This document shows positions 51,715-61,938 of a DNA stretch of 64,000 bases, one piece after another (the stretch's first letter is position 1; each line of letters opens with the position of its first letter). The notes under the pieces are model-generated. The model ran no database searches. It saw nothing but the letters and a program-made list of their open reading frames with translations, and was not told the origin of the DNA. Origin of the DNA: Tipula vernalis (Eukaryota > Arthropoda > Insecta > Diptera > Tipulidae); contig OY282558.1 of the NCBI GenBank assembly GCA_958295665.1, forward strand, positions 51,618,889 through 51,682,888, read 5' to 3'. Made by a program: the position numbers and the translations under genes.

Positions 51715-52235
51715 CTTGGCTATTTCTTAACTAATTTTAGTGAAATTTAATGAGCGTGATGGAAATGGGATTCTATAATGATTTTACGAAAAAATTCTGG
51801 AATATGGTGAAGTACGCTAGAACTAGGCTATTCCTTAACTGATTTTAGTGAAACTTTACACGCTCAATCGAATTGAGATTCTCAAATGGTCTTTGGATAA
51901 CTTTCTGAAATCTGGCCAAGTAGAATGGAACATGGCTATTCCTTAACCGAGTATGATGAAATTCGATATGTGCGTTGGAATGTAAAATAATTTTTAAACG
52001 ATGTTCTGGAAGATGGTTGGTTAGGATAAAACTTGACTATTCCTTAACTAATTATGATGAAATTCGACATCCGCCATGGTGAACCATGCAGCTGTTGAAG
52101 TATATCTGCTGTGAGCCAGATCGAAAATTGGTTAAGAAATAGCCAAGTTACATTCCACTTGGCCATATTCCATTTTAGAATCTCGTTTCAATCGCTCAAG
52201 CCAAATTTCACTAAAATCGGTTCACACTTTTTTCG
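51715..52235. repeat. ~100-115-bp satellite with an inverted end unit
   Basis: Four direct units start at about 51715, 51832, 51931 and 52030 with ggctattnctta and then gatgaaattcga/gtgaaattt. A further unit at about 52125-52230 is inverted (ttaagaaatagccaagtt, then gccaaatttcactaaaatcgg). The same family occurs at 49866-50005. Confidence 0.7.
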
Positions 52236-52313
52236 AGAAAATAAATTTTCGATTAATCGATTCATTTGCTTCAATGAATCGGACAATTAATCAATTAATC
52301 TACCTAAGGCCTT

Positions 52314-52853
52314 TTGTTTACGGAGCAAAAACATTCAAGGAGTTTTAACGCGAAGTTGAGGTATTTATTTATTTACCAACATAAATTTGAGGAATGGTCA
52401 AATTTATGCGAGCAACGCGGAACCTCACCACCGCTAGATATAGGCGTAGGACTAGCGAAATCAATCCACTATAGGGATATAACACAAAGAATAATTAATA
52501 TCTTTGGTAATTCTGGTAACTTTATGAGTGTTTTAAGAAATTGGCGTAGATTATTTAATTGGTTCGAAGAGCTATGGAAACCCAAAAGGTTCTTCAGAGC
52601 GAATTCATTAGGGGTGATATAACTCCAGACTACCATATTAGTTTCAAAATTGGAAAGAATATACCAACATCGAAAGAACAGACCTCAGAGTGAACAAATA
52701 TTTTCTCCGGTGGGAAATGGTATTCCCGCCGAGAAACGTCACAATCCAATTCCAAATATTCTTTTGATAAATGATAAGGAGTTTTTTTCTAAAATTAATA
52801 ATAGACGATCAAGTAATATTGAGATTGAGCAATCTATATAAAATTAGACAGAC
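52314..52853. other. region before the gag of the second Gypsy remnant
   Basis: Contains a 102-codon plus-strand frame (52314-52622) of balanced composition that I do not recognise. It could be a leader or N-terminal gag segment of the Gypsy element that follows, but no motif supports this. Confidence 0.3.
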
Positions 52854-54872
52854 TTGGAACCTTCATCTTTCAACGGCGGTAAAACAACAAGTGTACATGA
52901 TTTTATCCACCATCTAGAGCAGCTTGCTAGAGATGATGGACTCCCTGAAGCGGTACTGACAAAAGCGTTCCACTTGTTTCTAACTAAAACTGCAGAAAAT
53001 TGGTATTGGGTATATAAAATGGATCATCCAAATGCAGACTGGGTTTCAATGAAGAATGCTATGTTGTCGTACTTCAGCAGTTACGATTACGAAGATCAAA
53101 TCCGTGAGGAAATATATCGTAGAGTACAAGACAAGCGTGAATCCTTTTCTAGCTTTATGCTAAATGTCCAAAAACTGAACACCAGGCTTGCGAATCGCTT
53201 AACTGAGAGACAATTAATCTATAGGTTGTACCAGAACATGAATCCTGCACTCAAAAATGTCACTTTGCCGTATCATAGCTCCATCGGTACGCTAGAAGAT
53301 TTACGAGTGCTTTGTTAACGCTATGAAGCAATATGGGACCAGACAGGATATGACCCAAGGCAATTTTCAGATGGTTCAATTAGAAAAAGATTTATGAACG
53401 AGATTGACTCGGTTAAGACAATTCCTCAATACATACTAACAAATCCTAGTTTAATCAGGCAGCAGCTCCAATAGAACCAGCAATTGAAGCGTTTAGTAGA
53501 AATGAGCCGAGACGTAATCCTACACAAGAATCCCCTTTTTCATTAATCTGTTCGAATTGTAAAGATCTCGGAAACAAATACCAATAAGATTGCCATCAGT
53601 ATTTTAATGAATTTTTTTGCTTTGGTTGTGGTGCGGCTAACGTGAGAAAACCGTTTTGCCCAAATTGTCAAGGTCGCTCATCGGAAAACAATCGTCCGAA
53701 TGTGTCGGTGGCGAGGCAATCACATTCAAATACGACAAACTATACATTATTTCAGACAAAAACGTTCCATTATTAGACATTGTATATCGGCAATTATTAA
53801 ATCAATATCAATAGCAGAAGTTACAATAGCCTCAACGCGTTATGGACTGCTAGATACCGGAGCGCCAATAAGCGTTTTAGGTAAAAATTCCTTGGAGTTG
53901 TTGCGTACCTCAAATGTGAAATATAATAAACTGAATTTAGTATTTCAACAGCTGACGGTACTTTAAATAAAATCATAGCTAAGCAATGCTAGATTAATAA
54001 AAACTATAGCTGTTTTTCCGTCGTTTGAAAAAGATGGCCTAGGTAGGACAACCAAATACTGCCATGAGATACAAAAAGGCCTTTACGATGAAATTGACAG
54101 GATGCTGAAGTTAGATGTCATCGAAGTCAGTAAAAGTTCATGGAGCTCTCCGGTTACGCTGGTAAAAAAACCTAACGGAAAAAGTCGATTATGCCTTGAT
54201 GCCAGGAAATTAAATTCTGTTACGGAAAAAGGTGATTACCCCCTCCCAAACATCGACGGACTGCTAGGACGGTTGACGGAGACAAATTACATTACGGGAC
54301 TGGACCTAAAGGACACATTCTGGCAGATACCGCTTGCGGAATCTGCTAGTGACAAGACAGAATTCACTGTACCAGGGTGGCCATTCTATCAATTTAAAGT
54401 AATGCCATTTAGGCTGTGTAATGCAGCCCAATCCATGTGTCGCTTATACCACATGAATTACATGAATACATCTTTGTTTATTTTGACGACTTGTTGATCA
54501 TCAGCGGCACATTGGAACGGCATTTTGAACTGTTAGAGTTGGTTGCAGACCTTTTACGGACTGCGGGACTTACTATAAACATCGAAAAAAGTAGGTTTAT
54601 GATGAAAGAGATCAAATATCTCGGCTATCTGGTCGGAGAAAATGGTCTACAAACTAAACCTCAAAAAATCAATGAGATACTTGACTTACCGGTGCCAACA
54701 AACGTTAGACAGACAAGACGACTTCTTGGGATGGCGGGCTGGTATCGTCGGTTTATAAGCAACTATTCGGCAGTGACAGCTCCAATAAGTGATTGTCTCA
54801 AAAAGGGTCGATTTCAGTGGACTTCTGAAGTACAGGTAGCATTCGAACATCTAAAAAAATGTTTGACTTCAA
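52854..54872 (+). pseudogene. Ty3/Gypsy retrotransposon remnant, 5' part (gag, protease, RT)
   Basis: Gag capsid sequence runs from 52854 (FNGGKTTSVHDFI, later YRRVQDKRESFSSFM) to a stop at 53318. The frame opens at a TTG, so the true start is lost. Near 53545-53665 a zinc-knuckle region (CSNC, then CFGC and CPNC) has an in-frame stop at 53587 and lacks its His. Protease sequence with the active-site triplet Asp-Thr-Gly (LLDTGAPISVLG) is at about 53840. Reverse transcriptase starts near 54120 (SSPVTLVKKPNGKSRLCLD), with a frameshift between 54437 and 54497. It contains the catalytic YFDD near 54475 and continues to 54868. The BEL/Pao element is inserted here, in the segment joining RT to RNase H, and the frame resumes at 62654. 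Gag stop, knuckle stop and RT frameshift mean it was already dead when interrupted, or has decayed since. Confidence 0.85.
54869..54872. other. target-site duplication TCAA, left copy
   Basis: The four bases before the left LTR are tcaa, and the same four follow the right LTR at 62654-62657. Both belong to the interrupted Gypsy reading frame. A 4-5-bp duplication is usual for BEL/Pao elements. Confidence 0.85.
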
Positions 54873-55587
54873 TGTATGAATCAATAATCAAACATATAAT
54901 AACTCGCGTAAAGTAAAACAAACTTTTATTTTTTGAAGCACGTTATAATTCGTATAGAATTATTAAATTTATTTTATTAATTTCCTTTTATTTTACATAC
55001 TAAAACTAGGTACGTCTTATCACCTCAAATTCACGAATAATTCTGTTTTAATAAATATTTTTTCCGTCTAATACAAACACTTTCGAAAACCATGTTCGAA
55101 TTTTTAATTGTTCTATTCAACGCAAATGTCGCATCGATCATACTTTTCGACATTGTATTACAAGGTTGACAAACTTTTGACGTTTATAATGTCAACGTAA
55201 ATCTTGTGTCGTGTTTACATTTTAATATTTAGGTAAGTTAATTTTAGTTTTAATTACATAGTATCTCATTAACTAATTATTAATTTTATCTAATTTTAGC
55301 TTGCTACTAATAGCAAATAAACAGGAATAAGAATTTCCTTGATACAGGATATCGAAATTTGAGGTTATGTAGACAAATGTTATTCTACTAAATATAGGTT
55401 ACAATAAATAATATAACTAATTTATTTCAGCGGCTGTTTCCTGATTTACAGAAGATGTCCGAACCATGGCTGATGTTGTACTCCCACACTTTATGTTTTA
55501 GGTTTGTTTTGATGAAAATGTTTCCGTTTTATTTTAGATTTATTTACAGCGGATGACGTAAACAGACAAGTAGTTTTGCTTCCGACA
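54873..55587 (-). repeat. 3' LTR of the BEL/Pao element
   Basis: 715 bases, starting tgtatgaatc on the plus strand and ending ttccgaca. It appears identical to 61939-62653. In the element's own direction it begins TGTCGGAAGC and ends GATTCATACA, giving the canonical TG...CA. An internal copy of the polypurine-tract sequence (plus strand tactcccacac, 55479-55489) lies about 100 bases inside its U3 edge. Confidence 0.95.
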
Positions 55588-55598
55588 TACTCCCACAC
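55588..55598 (-). promoter_or_regulatory. polypurine tract of the BEL/Pao element
   Basis: Directly next to the 3' LTR, the minus strand reads gtgtgggagta. This is the G/A-rich primer site for plus-strand DNA synthesis expected at this place. An 11-base exact copy is inside the LTR. Confidence 0.7.
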
Positions 55599-55630
55599 GT
55601 TAAGAGAATTAGGGACAAATTGTCTTAACA

Positions 55631-58600
55631 TTACACATGATTTGTAACTGGCAGTTGAATAAGTTTTATGACTGGTCGGATGAAGTCTCCATGTATTGTC
55701 TTTATTTTGACTACTCTCGTTATATGATCTTTGCCGGGATAGGTTTCAGTAATCCGGCCCATCATCCACTTCATTGGAGGAAGGTTACTTTCTCTTATTA
55801 ACACGACATCGTTGACGCCAAATTTTGGTCCTTCCTTTCGCCACTTCGATCGTTGATTTAGTGTAGTTAAGTAGTCGTGGTGCCAACTTTTCCAAAACCC
55901 TTGGACTCGTTTTTGAATATTCTGCCACACGTTTAACTTATTTTCTGGAATGTGTTCAAGATCCGGTTCCGGAGTCGATATCAATGGCTCACCAATCAAA
56001 AAATGCCCCGGTGTGAGGGCTTGTAACTCGTCTGGATCGTCGTATAATCGGCACAATGGTCGAGAGTTTAATATGGCCTCGATCTGGGTCATCATTGTAG
56101 TAAGCTCTTCAAACGTGAAAGTGACATTATTTGTGACCCTTTTTAAATGGAATTTCACCGATTTCACCGTCGCCTCCCATAATCCTCCGAAATGTGGAGC
56201 ACTAGGGGGATTGAATCTGAATTGAATATTTTTCTGTAAGCAAAAATCATGAACATTATTAGAATTTTGTTGTTGAGCTAATTGTTTGGATAGTAGTTTA
56301 AGTGCGGAATTGCCCGATACAAAATTTGAACCATTGTCACAACATATCAGTGAAGGTAGTCCCCGCCTAGCGATAAATCTGCGTAATGCAGCAATAAACG
56401 ACTCTGTGTCCAAGCTACTCACTACTTCGAGATGGACTGCTTTTACAGTTAAGCATACAAATACTGCAATATACGCTTTAACGACTGGGGCTTTGCGTAA
56501 TTTACTAGTTTTCACTAATATCGGTCCTGCGTAATCCAAGCCACAATTATGGAATGGCCGATGTTGTGTTACCCGTTCTGTAGGTAAATCTCCCATTTTT
56601 TGCGGTGCTGAAATGGCTCTGTGTCGAATACAAGTAACACAGTTTTTTATTATGCGTTTTGTAGCATTACGAGCATCAAACATCCAAAATTTTAAACGAA
56701 GTGTGTTTAATACGAGTGAAACACCACCGTGCAAAACGTTGTGATGTATTTCCTTGATAATTAAATGATTCAACGGATGCCCGCGAGGTAATATGATTGG
56801 ATGTTGAGAATTATATTTGAAATGCGAATTTTTTATGCGGCCACCTACTCTGAGTATACCGTCTGTATCGAGATAACTGTCTAACGAATTGAGTTTTGAA
56901 TTAGCTGGAAGATTTTTATTTTGGCATATCCTTGTTAATTCATCGTGGAATTTAGTACGTTGAACCGCACGAACAATTATTTTTTCTGCATGAGTTAGTT
57001 CCTTACTTTGCAAAGGTCCGCGCACAACACGTTTTTCCCCATCGGATAAGTGACAAAATCGTAATACGTACACCATGGAACGTTTCAGTTTCAGGTATGA
57101 TGAACATGAATTAATTAGTTTCTCAACTATACATTGGTGTGAAGTTGAGTTGATACATAATAGTGCGTTCGTTCTCGACTCGGTGACCATGGGATTATAT
57201 TCTTTAATTAGTATTTGATGACTGGGCCAATTGGAAGGTTCCTGCTTGAGCCATATAGGGCCTTGCCACCATAACTCGGCCTGATGTAAACGCTCCGGAT
57301 GTATACCTCTAGTGATTAAATCCGCTGGATTCTGCTTGCTGGGTACATAACGCCACTGTTGAGCAGGAATGATGTCTAAAATAGTTGCCGTACGATTCGC
57401 CACGAAAGTTTTCCATCGTCTAGGAATATCCGATAACCAATGCAGCACAATAGTTGAATCACTCCATGCATAGACTTCAATGGGACTCTCTGAGAATAAT
57501 TCCCTCTTAATGAGCTGTACTAATTTTGCCAAAACATAAGCGCCGCACAATTCCAATCTCGGCAAGCATACCTGCTTTATTGGTGCTACTTTGCCCTTAG
57601 AGCTGATTAATTGGGTACTGATTCTGCCGTCCTTACCGATTGCCCTTATGTATACCACCGACCCGTATGCCTTCTCGGAGGCGTCACAAAACGCGTGTAT
57701 TTGTAGTTCGTGTAATCCCGCGGGAATAAACTGATGGTAACATCGTTGAATTTCAATTTTGTTTAAATGTGTGAGTCCGTGGTAGGCTGATTGAAACTCT
57801 TCATTGATTTCCTGTGTCAAGGGCGTGTCCCAATCTAAGTGTGCAACCCAAAGCTTCTGAATAATAAGCTTGAATATCATTACCGTTGGCGCGAGCCAGC
57901 CGAGCGGATCGTATAGCTTTGAAATTTCGGATAAAACTTTTCGTTTCGTCCAAATATTAATCCTTAATAATTGCGTCTGAAAGGCGAATGTGTCGGTGGA
58001 TGAATTCCATATAATACCAAGGGTTCTTGCGGCTTCGTTCTCTTCCAAGAGTTTATATTTGTTTGTTGTTTCGTCTTGTTGGAAAGATTGTAAAATCCTC
58101 GTTGAGTTTGATCTCCATTTACGTAGGTGAAATCCGTGATGATCTAACAAATTTACGATTTCAGTTTTCAGATTTAGGGCAGCTTCTTCTGAATCGGCGC
58201 CTGAAAGAAGATCGTCAATGTATATGTCGTTCACAATTGCATTTGACGCCTTCGGGAATTTGATTTTATTGTCATCAGCAATTTGATGCAGTGATCGGAC
58301 CGCTAAAAATGGTGAACAGTTAACTCCATAAGTTATAGTTAGTAATTTATAAATTTCTATAGCTTTCTTTGGATCGTCCCGAAACAGTATTAATTGATAA
58401 TTACAATCTTTGTCGCTAACGCTTATTTGCCGGTACATCTTTTCGATGTCGGCCACAAATACCACTCGATGCATCCGAAAGCGTAACAAGATTGTATATA
58501 AGTCCCTTTGAATTTTTGGACCAACGTGAAGTATGTCATTTAAAGATACGGAGTTCGAGGTTTTACATGACGCGTCGAATACTACACGCATTTTTGTAGT

Positions 58601-61063
58601 ACTGCTTGTTTCCTTGTAGACTCCATGGTGTGGCATGAAGTAACGCATATCATCATCATTTGGAATTTGTGACCATTCGACTTTCTTCATATGATTTAGG
58701 TTGAGATATTCTTCCATGAAGTCGATATATTCCTTCCTGAATGCTGCGTTCTTCGAAAACTTCCGTTCCATGGCTAAGAGACGACATTTCGCGTTCACGT
58801 ATGAGTTTCCCAATATTGGTCGAGGGGAAATAAATGGTAATCTTACTTGGAATCGATTATCAGTCGTTTTTGTTGTTGTTGCCGCGTATACAGTTTCACA
58901 ATGATGTTTATTTGCGTTTGTATCTATCGCCGTTGGAAGCTCTTCCACTTCCCAGAAACGTTTAATTAACTCATTTAGGCCATCTTGCTGCACTTCTATT
59001 GCACTGATCATTAGTGTTGTCCTTCGCTTCACTTGAATTGATGATCCCATGCTACCTGCCACTAGCCACCCAAAATGTGATTGATACAATGTTGGTAATC
59101 CGGGAATATTTATCCGTTGACTTCCCACAATCTCAAAAAACTGTTCTGCTCCAATCAGGATATCGACTGGACTTGCTTCATTAAAAGTGGGATCAGCAAG
59201 TTTGTATTCCTTCAATTCGTTAAATCCTTCCACGCAAAAAGTAGTCTCAGGTATTTTTGTTGAAATAGACTTTATAATCTGAGACATTAAAATGATGGAA
59301 TAATTTGGATCACATCTTGATTGAATAACTAATGTTGTGCTTCCCTTAGTATTGCCAACATATGCGGATGCTAAACCGACGACACGGATGTTGGACTTGG
59401 TTCTTTCCAGTCCCAGACGTTTGACTAGAGACTCAGTAACAAAGGCACACTGGGAACCTGAGTCCAGAAGTACTCGAGCTTTGACATATTCACCACTACG
59501 TGTTTTTATATTTACTATAGCAGTGGGTAACATTATACACGTGGTCGTCTGAAATTGGTGAGGGGCATCATTTGACAACAAATAGTTTTGTGTTGACAGT
59601 GCTTCAGCTGGTTGATGAAAATTGTCCGGAACGACCTTTGGCGATAACGATTGAATTACACTGCTCTTTGACGGTATGTTACTCGATGACTGCAGGTTAC
59701 TAGTTGATTGTAGGTTACTAGTTGATTGTAGGTTACTAGTTGATTGTAGATTCCTAGTTGAATGTAGATTACTAGCTGATTGATTGTTTAAGATAGCTGG
59801 TTGTGAATTTGTGTGTGCTGTTAGTACGGCTGGATTCGAGTCAATAAATACGGAGTTGGCGACGATTTGTGAAGTGTGTAACAACGAATGATGCCGTCTT
59901 CGACAGATTAAACAGGAAGTTCTAGCGAAGCATTTATTAGCTGAATGTCCCTTCCTTAGACAGTTGTGGCACAGACGATTCTCGTTCACTATTGTAATTC
60001 GTTCCTCCACTTTGCTATTCCGAAATGTTGGACATTTGTACACCAGATGGTCTTCCTTGCACGCATAGCAGATTTTTGGTGATGACTGATTCGGTGATGA
60101 TTGTTCCACTAAAAATGATTTAGTTGCTGCGGTTGTATACGTCCTTCTGTCTTGAATATTACACGATTCCAGTGTATCACATCGGGTATTTAAAAATTTC
60201 AAAAATTCGCTGAATGATGGATGCAAATTACTTACAGAATCTCGTGCCCACAGTTGTTTCGTTTCCGTATCGACCTTTTGTAGCAGTATATGTATGAGCC
60301 AGGGATCTCGTGACTCTTCCTGTGTACCGAGGCTTCGTAAGGCGCGGATTGTTTCATCTGACTGGTCGTAGAGTCTACGCAGCTCTCGATGATTTGCATT
60401 TTTACATGACCTTTGGTCTAAGAATGACTGGATCAATGTCGATATAATTGGTTTCGGTTTGTCGTAACGCTCTTCTAGTTTGTGCCATGCTTCCTCGTAA
60501 TTCTGATCGGTGGTCGTTATATGCCTTAATAACCCAGCAGCTTCCCCACGAAGCAGACTCTTCAATTGTTGTAACTTCTGTGAGTTTTTCAAATTTGGAT
60601 GGTCGTGAACAGCATTAACGTAAAGGTCTCTAAAAGAGGGCCACATCCTATAATCACCGCTGAATGGTTCAATATTAATTTTCGGCAACTTTAATGCTGT
60701 TGTTGCATTCATTGATTCGTAGAACGTCTTTTGCTGCGTTACGAAGTTCTCCAGCGTCTCGTTGAGTTCCTCGCCAGTCTGCCTAGTTGCCATTTTTATT
60801 CCCGTGCGTTTGACCAAAGCATCTTCCAACCGTGCTCGAGTTTCATAATATTGTTCTGTGACTTTTGCCGTCAGTGATTCATAGTTAGCATATGCTTGGA
60901 GCGATAATTCGATATCATTGAACTCATCATGATGTTTTATTAAATCTGTTAAGCGTGGTCGAATAGCGTTCTCTGTAGTTGCATCATCAATTTTCTTCGC
61001 AAACCCACCAATGGCTTCCAGCTGATTGATTATACGATTTCGAATCCTAATTTCGCGATCCAT
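55631..61063 (-). CDS. BEL/Pao gag-pol polyprotein, 1810 aa, intact
   Basis: One uninterrupted frame from an ATG at 61063 encodes the whole polyprotein. N-terminal gag covers about residues 1-320, with the family's gag segment (FSGDYRMWPSF at 134-144). Two zinc knuckles follow at about 332-378 (CYAC, then CHNCLRKGHSANKC). A linker with tandem NLQSTS repeats spans about 432-466. The aspartic protease has its active site D534-S535-G536. The reverse transcriptase has catalytic D872 and the YIDD box at 948-951. RNase H carries D1127, E1171, D1202 and D1248. The integrase zinc-binding residues are H1441, H1445, C1475 and C1478, and its catalytic triad is D1510, D1576 and E1630. A C-terminal domain (VNDVVLIRESNLPP) ends the protein. 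The product would be cut by its own protease to give capsid, protease, RT/RNase H and integrase. No frameshift or missing catalytic residue was found, so it is probably functional. Confidence 0.95.
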   Translation of the reverse strand: MDREIRIRNRIINQLEAIGGFAKKIDDATTENAIRPRLTDLIKHHDEFNDIELSLQAYANYESLTAKVTEQYYETRARLEDALVKRTGIKMATRQTGEELNETLENFVTQQKTFYESMNATTALKLPKINIEPFSGDYRMWPSFRDLYVNAVHDHPNLKNSQKLQQLKSLLRGEAAGLLRHITTTDQNYEEAWHKLEERYDKPKPIISTLIQSFLDQRSCKNANHRELRRLYDQSDETIRALRSLGTQEESRDPWLIHILLQKVDTETKQLWARDSVSNLHPSFSEFLKFLNTRCDTLESCNIQDRRTYTTAATKSFLVEQSSPNQSSPKICYACKEDHLVYKCPTFRNSKVEERITIVNENRLCHNCLRKGHSANKCFARTSCLICRRRHHSLLHTSQIVANSVFIDSNPAVLTAHTNSQPAILNNQSASNLHSTRNLQSTSNLQSTSNLQSTSNLQSSSNIPSKSSVIQSLSPKVVPDNFHQPAEALSTQNYLLSNDAPHQFQTTTCIMLPTAIVNIKTRSGEYVKARVLLDSGSQCAFVTESLVKRLGLERTKSNIRVVGLASAYVGNTKGSTTLVIQSRCDPNYSIILMSQIIKSISTKIPETTFCVEGFNELKEYKLADPTFNEASPVDILIGAEQFFEIVGSQRINIPGLPTLYQSHFGWLVAGSMGSSIQVKRRTTLMISAIEVQQDGLNELIKRFWEVEELPTAIDTNANKHHCETVYAATTTKTTDNRFQVRLPFISPRPILGNSYVNAKCRLLAMERKFSKNAAFRKEYIDFMEEYLNLNHMKKVEWSQIPNDDDMRYFMPHHGVYKETSSTTKMRVVFDASCKTSNSVSLNDILHVGPKIQRDLYTILLRFRMHRVVFVADIEKMYRQISVSDKDCNYQLILFRDDPKKAIEIYKLLTITYGVNCSPFLAVRSLHQIADDNKIKFPKASNAIVNDIYIDDLLSGADSEEAALNLKTEIVNLLDHHGFHLRKWRSNSTRILQSFQQDETTNKYKLLEENEAARTLGIIWNSSTDTFAFQTQLLRINIWTKRKVLSEISKLYDPLGWLAPTVMIFKLIIQKLWVAHLDWDTPLTQEINEEFQSAYHGLTHLNKIEIQRCYHQFIPAGLHELQIHAFCDASEKAYGSVVYIRAIGKDGRISTQLISSKGKVAPIKQVCLPRLELCGAYVLAKLVQLIKRELFSESPIEVYAWSDSTIVLHWLSDIPRRWKTFVANRTATILDIIPAQQWRYVPSKQNPADLITRGIHPERLHQAELWWQGPIWLKQEPSNWPSHQILIKEYNPMVTESRTNALLCINSTSHQCIVEKLINSCSSYLKLKRSMVYVLRFCHLSDGEKRVVRGPLQSKELTHAEKIIVRAVQRTKFHDELTRICQNKNLPANSKLNSLDSYLDTDGILRVGGRIKNSHFKYNSQHPIILPRGHPLNHLIIKEIHHNVLHGGVSLVLNTLRLKFWMFDARNATKRIIKNCVTCIRHRAISAPQKMGDLPTERVTQHRPFHNCGLDYAGPILVKTSKLRKAPVVKAYIAVFVCLTVKAVHLEVVSSLDTESFIAALRRFIARRGLPSLICCDNGSNFVSGNSALKLLSKQLAQQQNSNNVHDFCLQKNIQFRFNPPSAPHFGGLWEATVKSVKFHLKRVTNNVTFTFEELTTMMTQIEAILNSRPLCRLYDDPDELQALTPGHFLIGEPLISTPEPDLEHIPENKLNVWQNIQKRVQGFWKSWHHDYLTTLNQRSKWRKEGPKFGVNDVVLIRESNLPPMKWMMGRITETYPGKDHITRVVKIKTIHGDFIRPVIKLIQLPVTNHV
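59694..59785 (-). repeat. 18-bp tandem repeat inside gag-pol
   Basis: About five 18-base units (plus strand ggttactagttgattgta) encode the repeated hexapeptide SNLQST between the zinc knuckles and the protease. The three central units are nearly identical, so the array is recent and probably varies in length among element copies. Confidence 0.9.
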
Positions 61064-61914
61064 AATGAATACGTCCCCTTGACTTTCGACTTTAACAAAT
61101 TTAACGTTTTATTGACTCGAACCAAACCGCTATACAGACACTGCACTATATTCCGTATTATATTCAATTCGCACCACTAATTACACATTTTATATTTTCG
61201 ACCCGTTCGTAATTAAATCTACTTTCCTTTTCCCGCAACAAACACAAATATCAAATATATAAATATAGATTTGGATTTAATATAAAATGTACAGAATAAA
61301 TATGAACAAGAAGAAATTACACAAGAATTTACTGTCCCAGCGTTTCAGAATAAACGCGTGTAAATTAATTACAACAAACCAAAAATGGCTGCTTAGCTGA
61401 TTATTTAACAATATGGCGCACTATTTCAACTGCGTGGTTTCGATTCTTTTTACGGACGAAAAAAAACTGGACACTGAATAAATATGCACAACGTTAAACG
61501 AAAAAATCCGTGAATTAACTACCCGTTTAATATATATAATTCAGCGTTTTACTTGTACATACATGTACTATGTTACAAAAACCCAAAATGGCTACTTAGC
61601 TGAATGTTTGTATATGAGTAGTGATTAAAACTACGATTAAGATTCGACGTACCCGCAAAATTAACAAATTAGTATGAACAACGTATGATGGTATCACCCA
61701 CGATTAACTACCCGTTTAATTAGTTAAATAATTCAGCGTATCAACGTTTATATAAATAATAAACAAAAAAAAATAAAAAAAACACAAGGCTACTTAGCTG
61801 AATGTATGAGTAGTGTTGATTGTTGAACATGCGTCCTTTTGTCCCCTCTCGATAAGTAACTGGAAACTTCTAGTAGATGTATTTTATTTTTTCCAAATAC
61901 AAGTGATTCCCAAT
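61064..61914 (-). other. 5' leader of the BEL/Pao element with ~200-bp repeats
   Basis: About 850 bases lie between the primer binding site and the gag-pol start. The plus-strand word ggctacttagctgaatgt (or ggctgcttagctgatt), followed in two cases by gagtagtg, occurs near 61387, 61590 and 61787. The companion word ctacccgtttaat, with attcagcgt, occurs near 61518 and 61708. This gives about 2.5 units of 200 bases. Leaders usually hold packaging and translation signals, but none can be pinpointed. Confidence 0.7.
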
Positions 61915-61932
61915 TCCCGGGTTTCGGCACCA
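61915..61932 (-). promoter_or_regulatory. primer binding site, tRNA-Phe
   Basis: The plus strand reads tcccgggtttcggcacca, which is the 3' end of eukaryotic tRNA-Phe including CCA as I know it. The element's minus strand therefore carries an 18-base perfect complement (tggtgccgaaacccggga). It begins 6 bases inside the 5' LTR, the normal position for priming first-strand DNA synthesis. Confidence 0.85.
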
Positions 61933-61938
61933 AAAATA

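Noticed and set aside
55950..59552. Plus-strand frames of 67-91 codons within the BEL/Pao element
   Set aside because: They are shadows of the intact minus-strand gag-pol.
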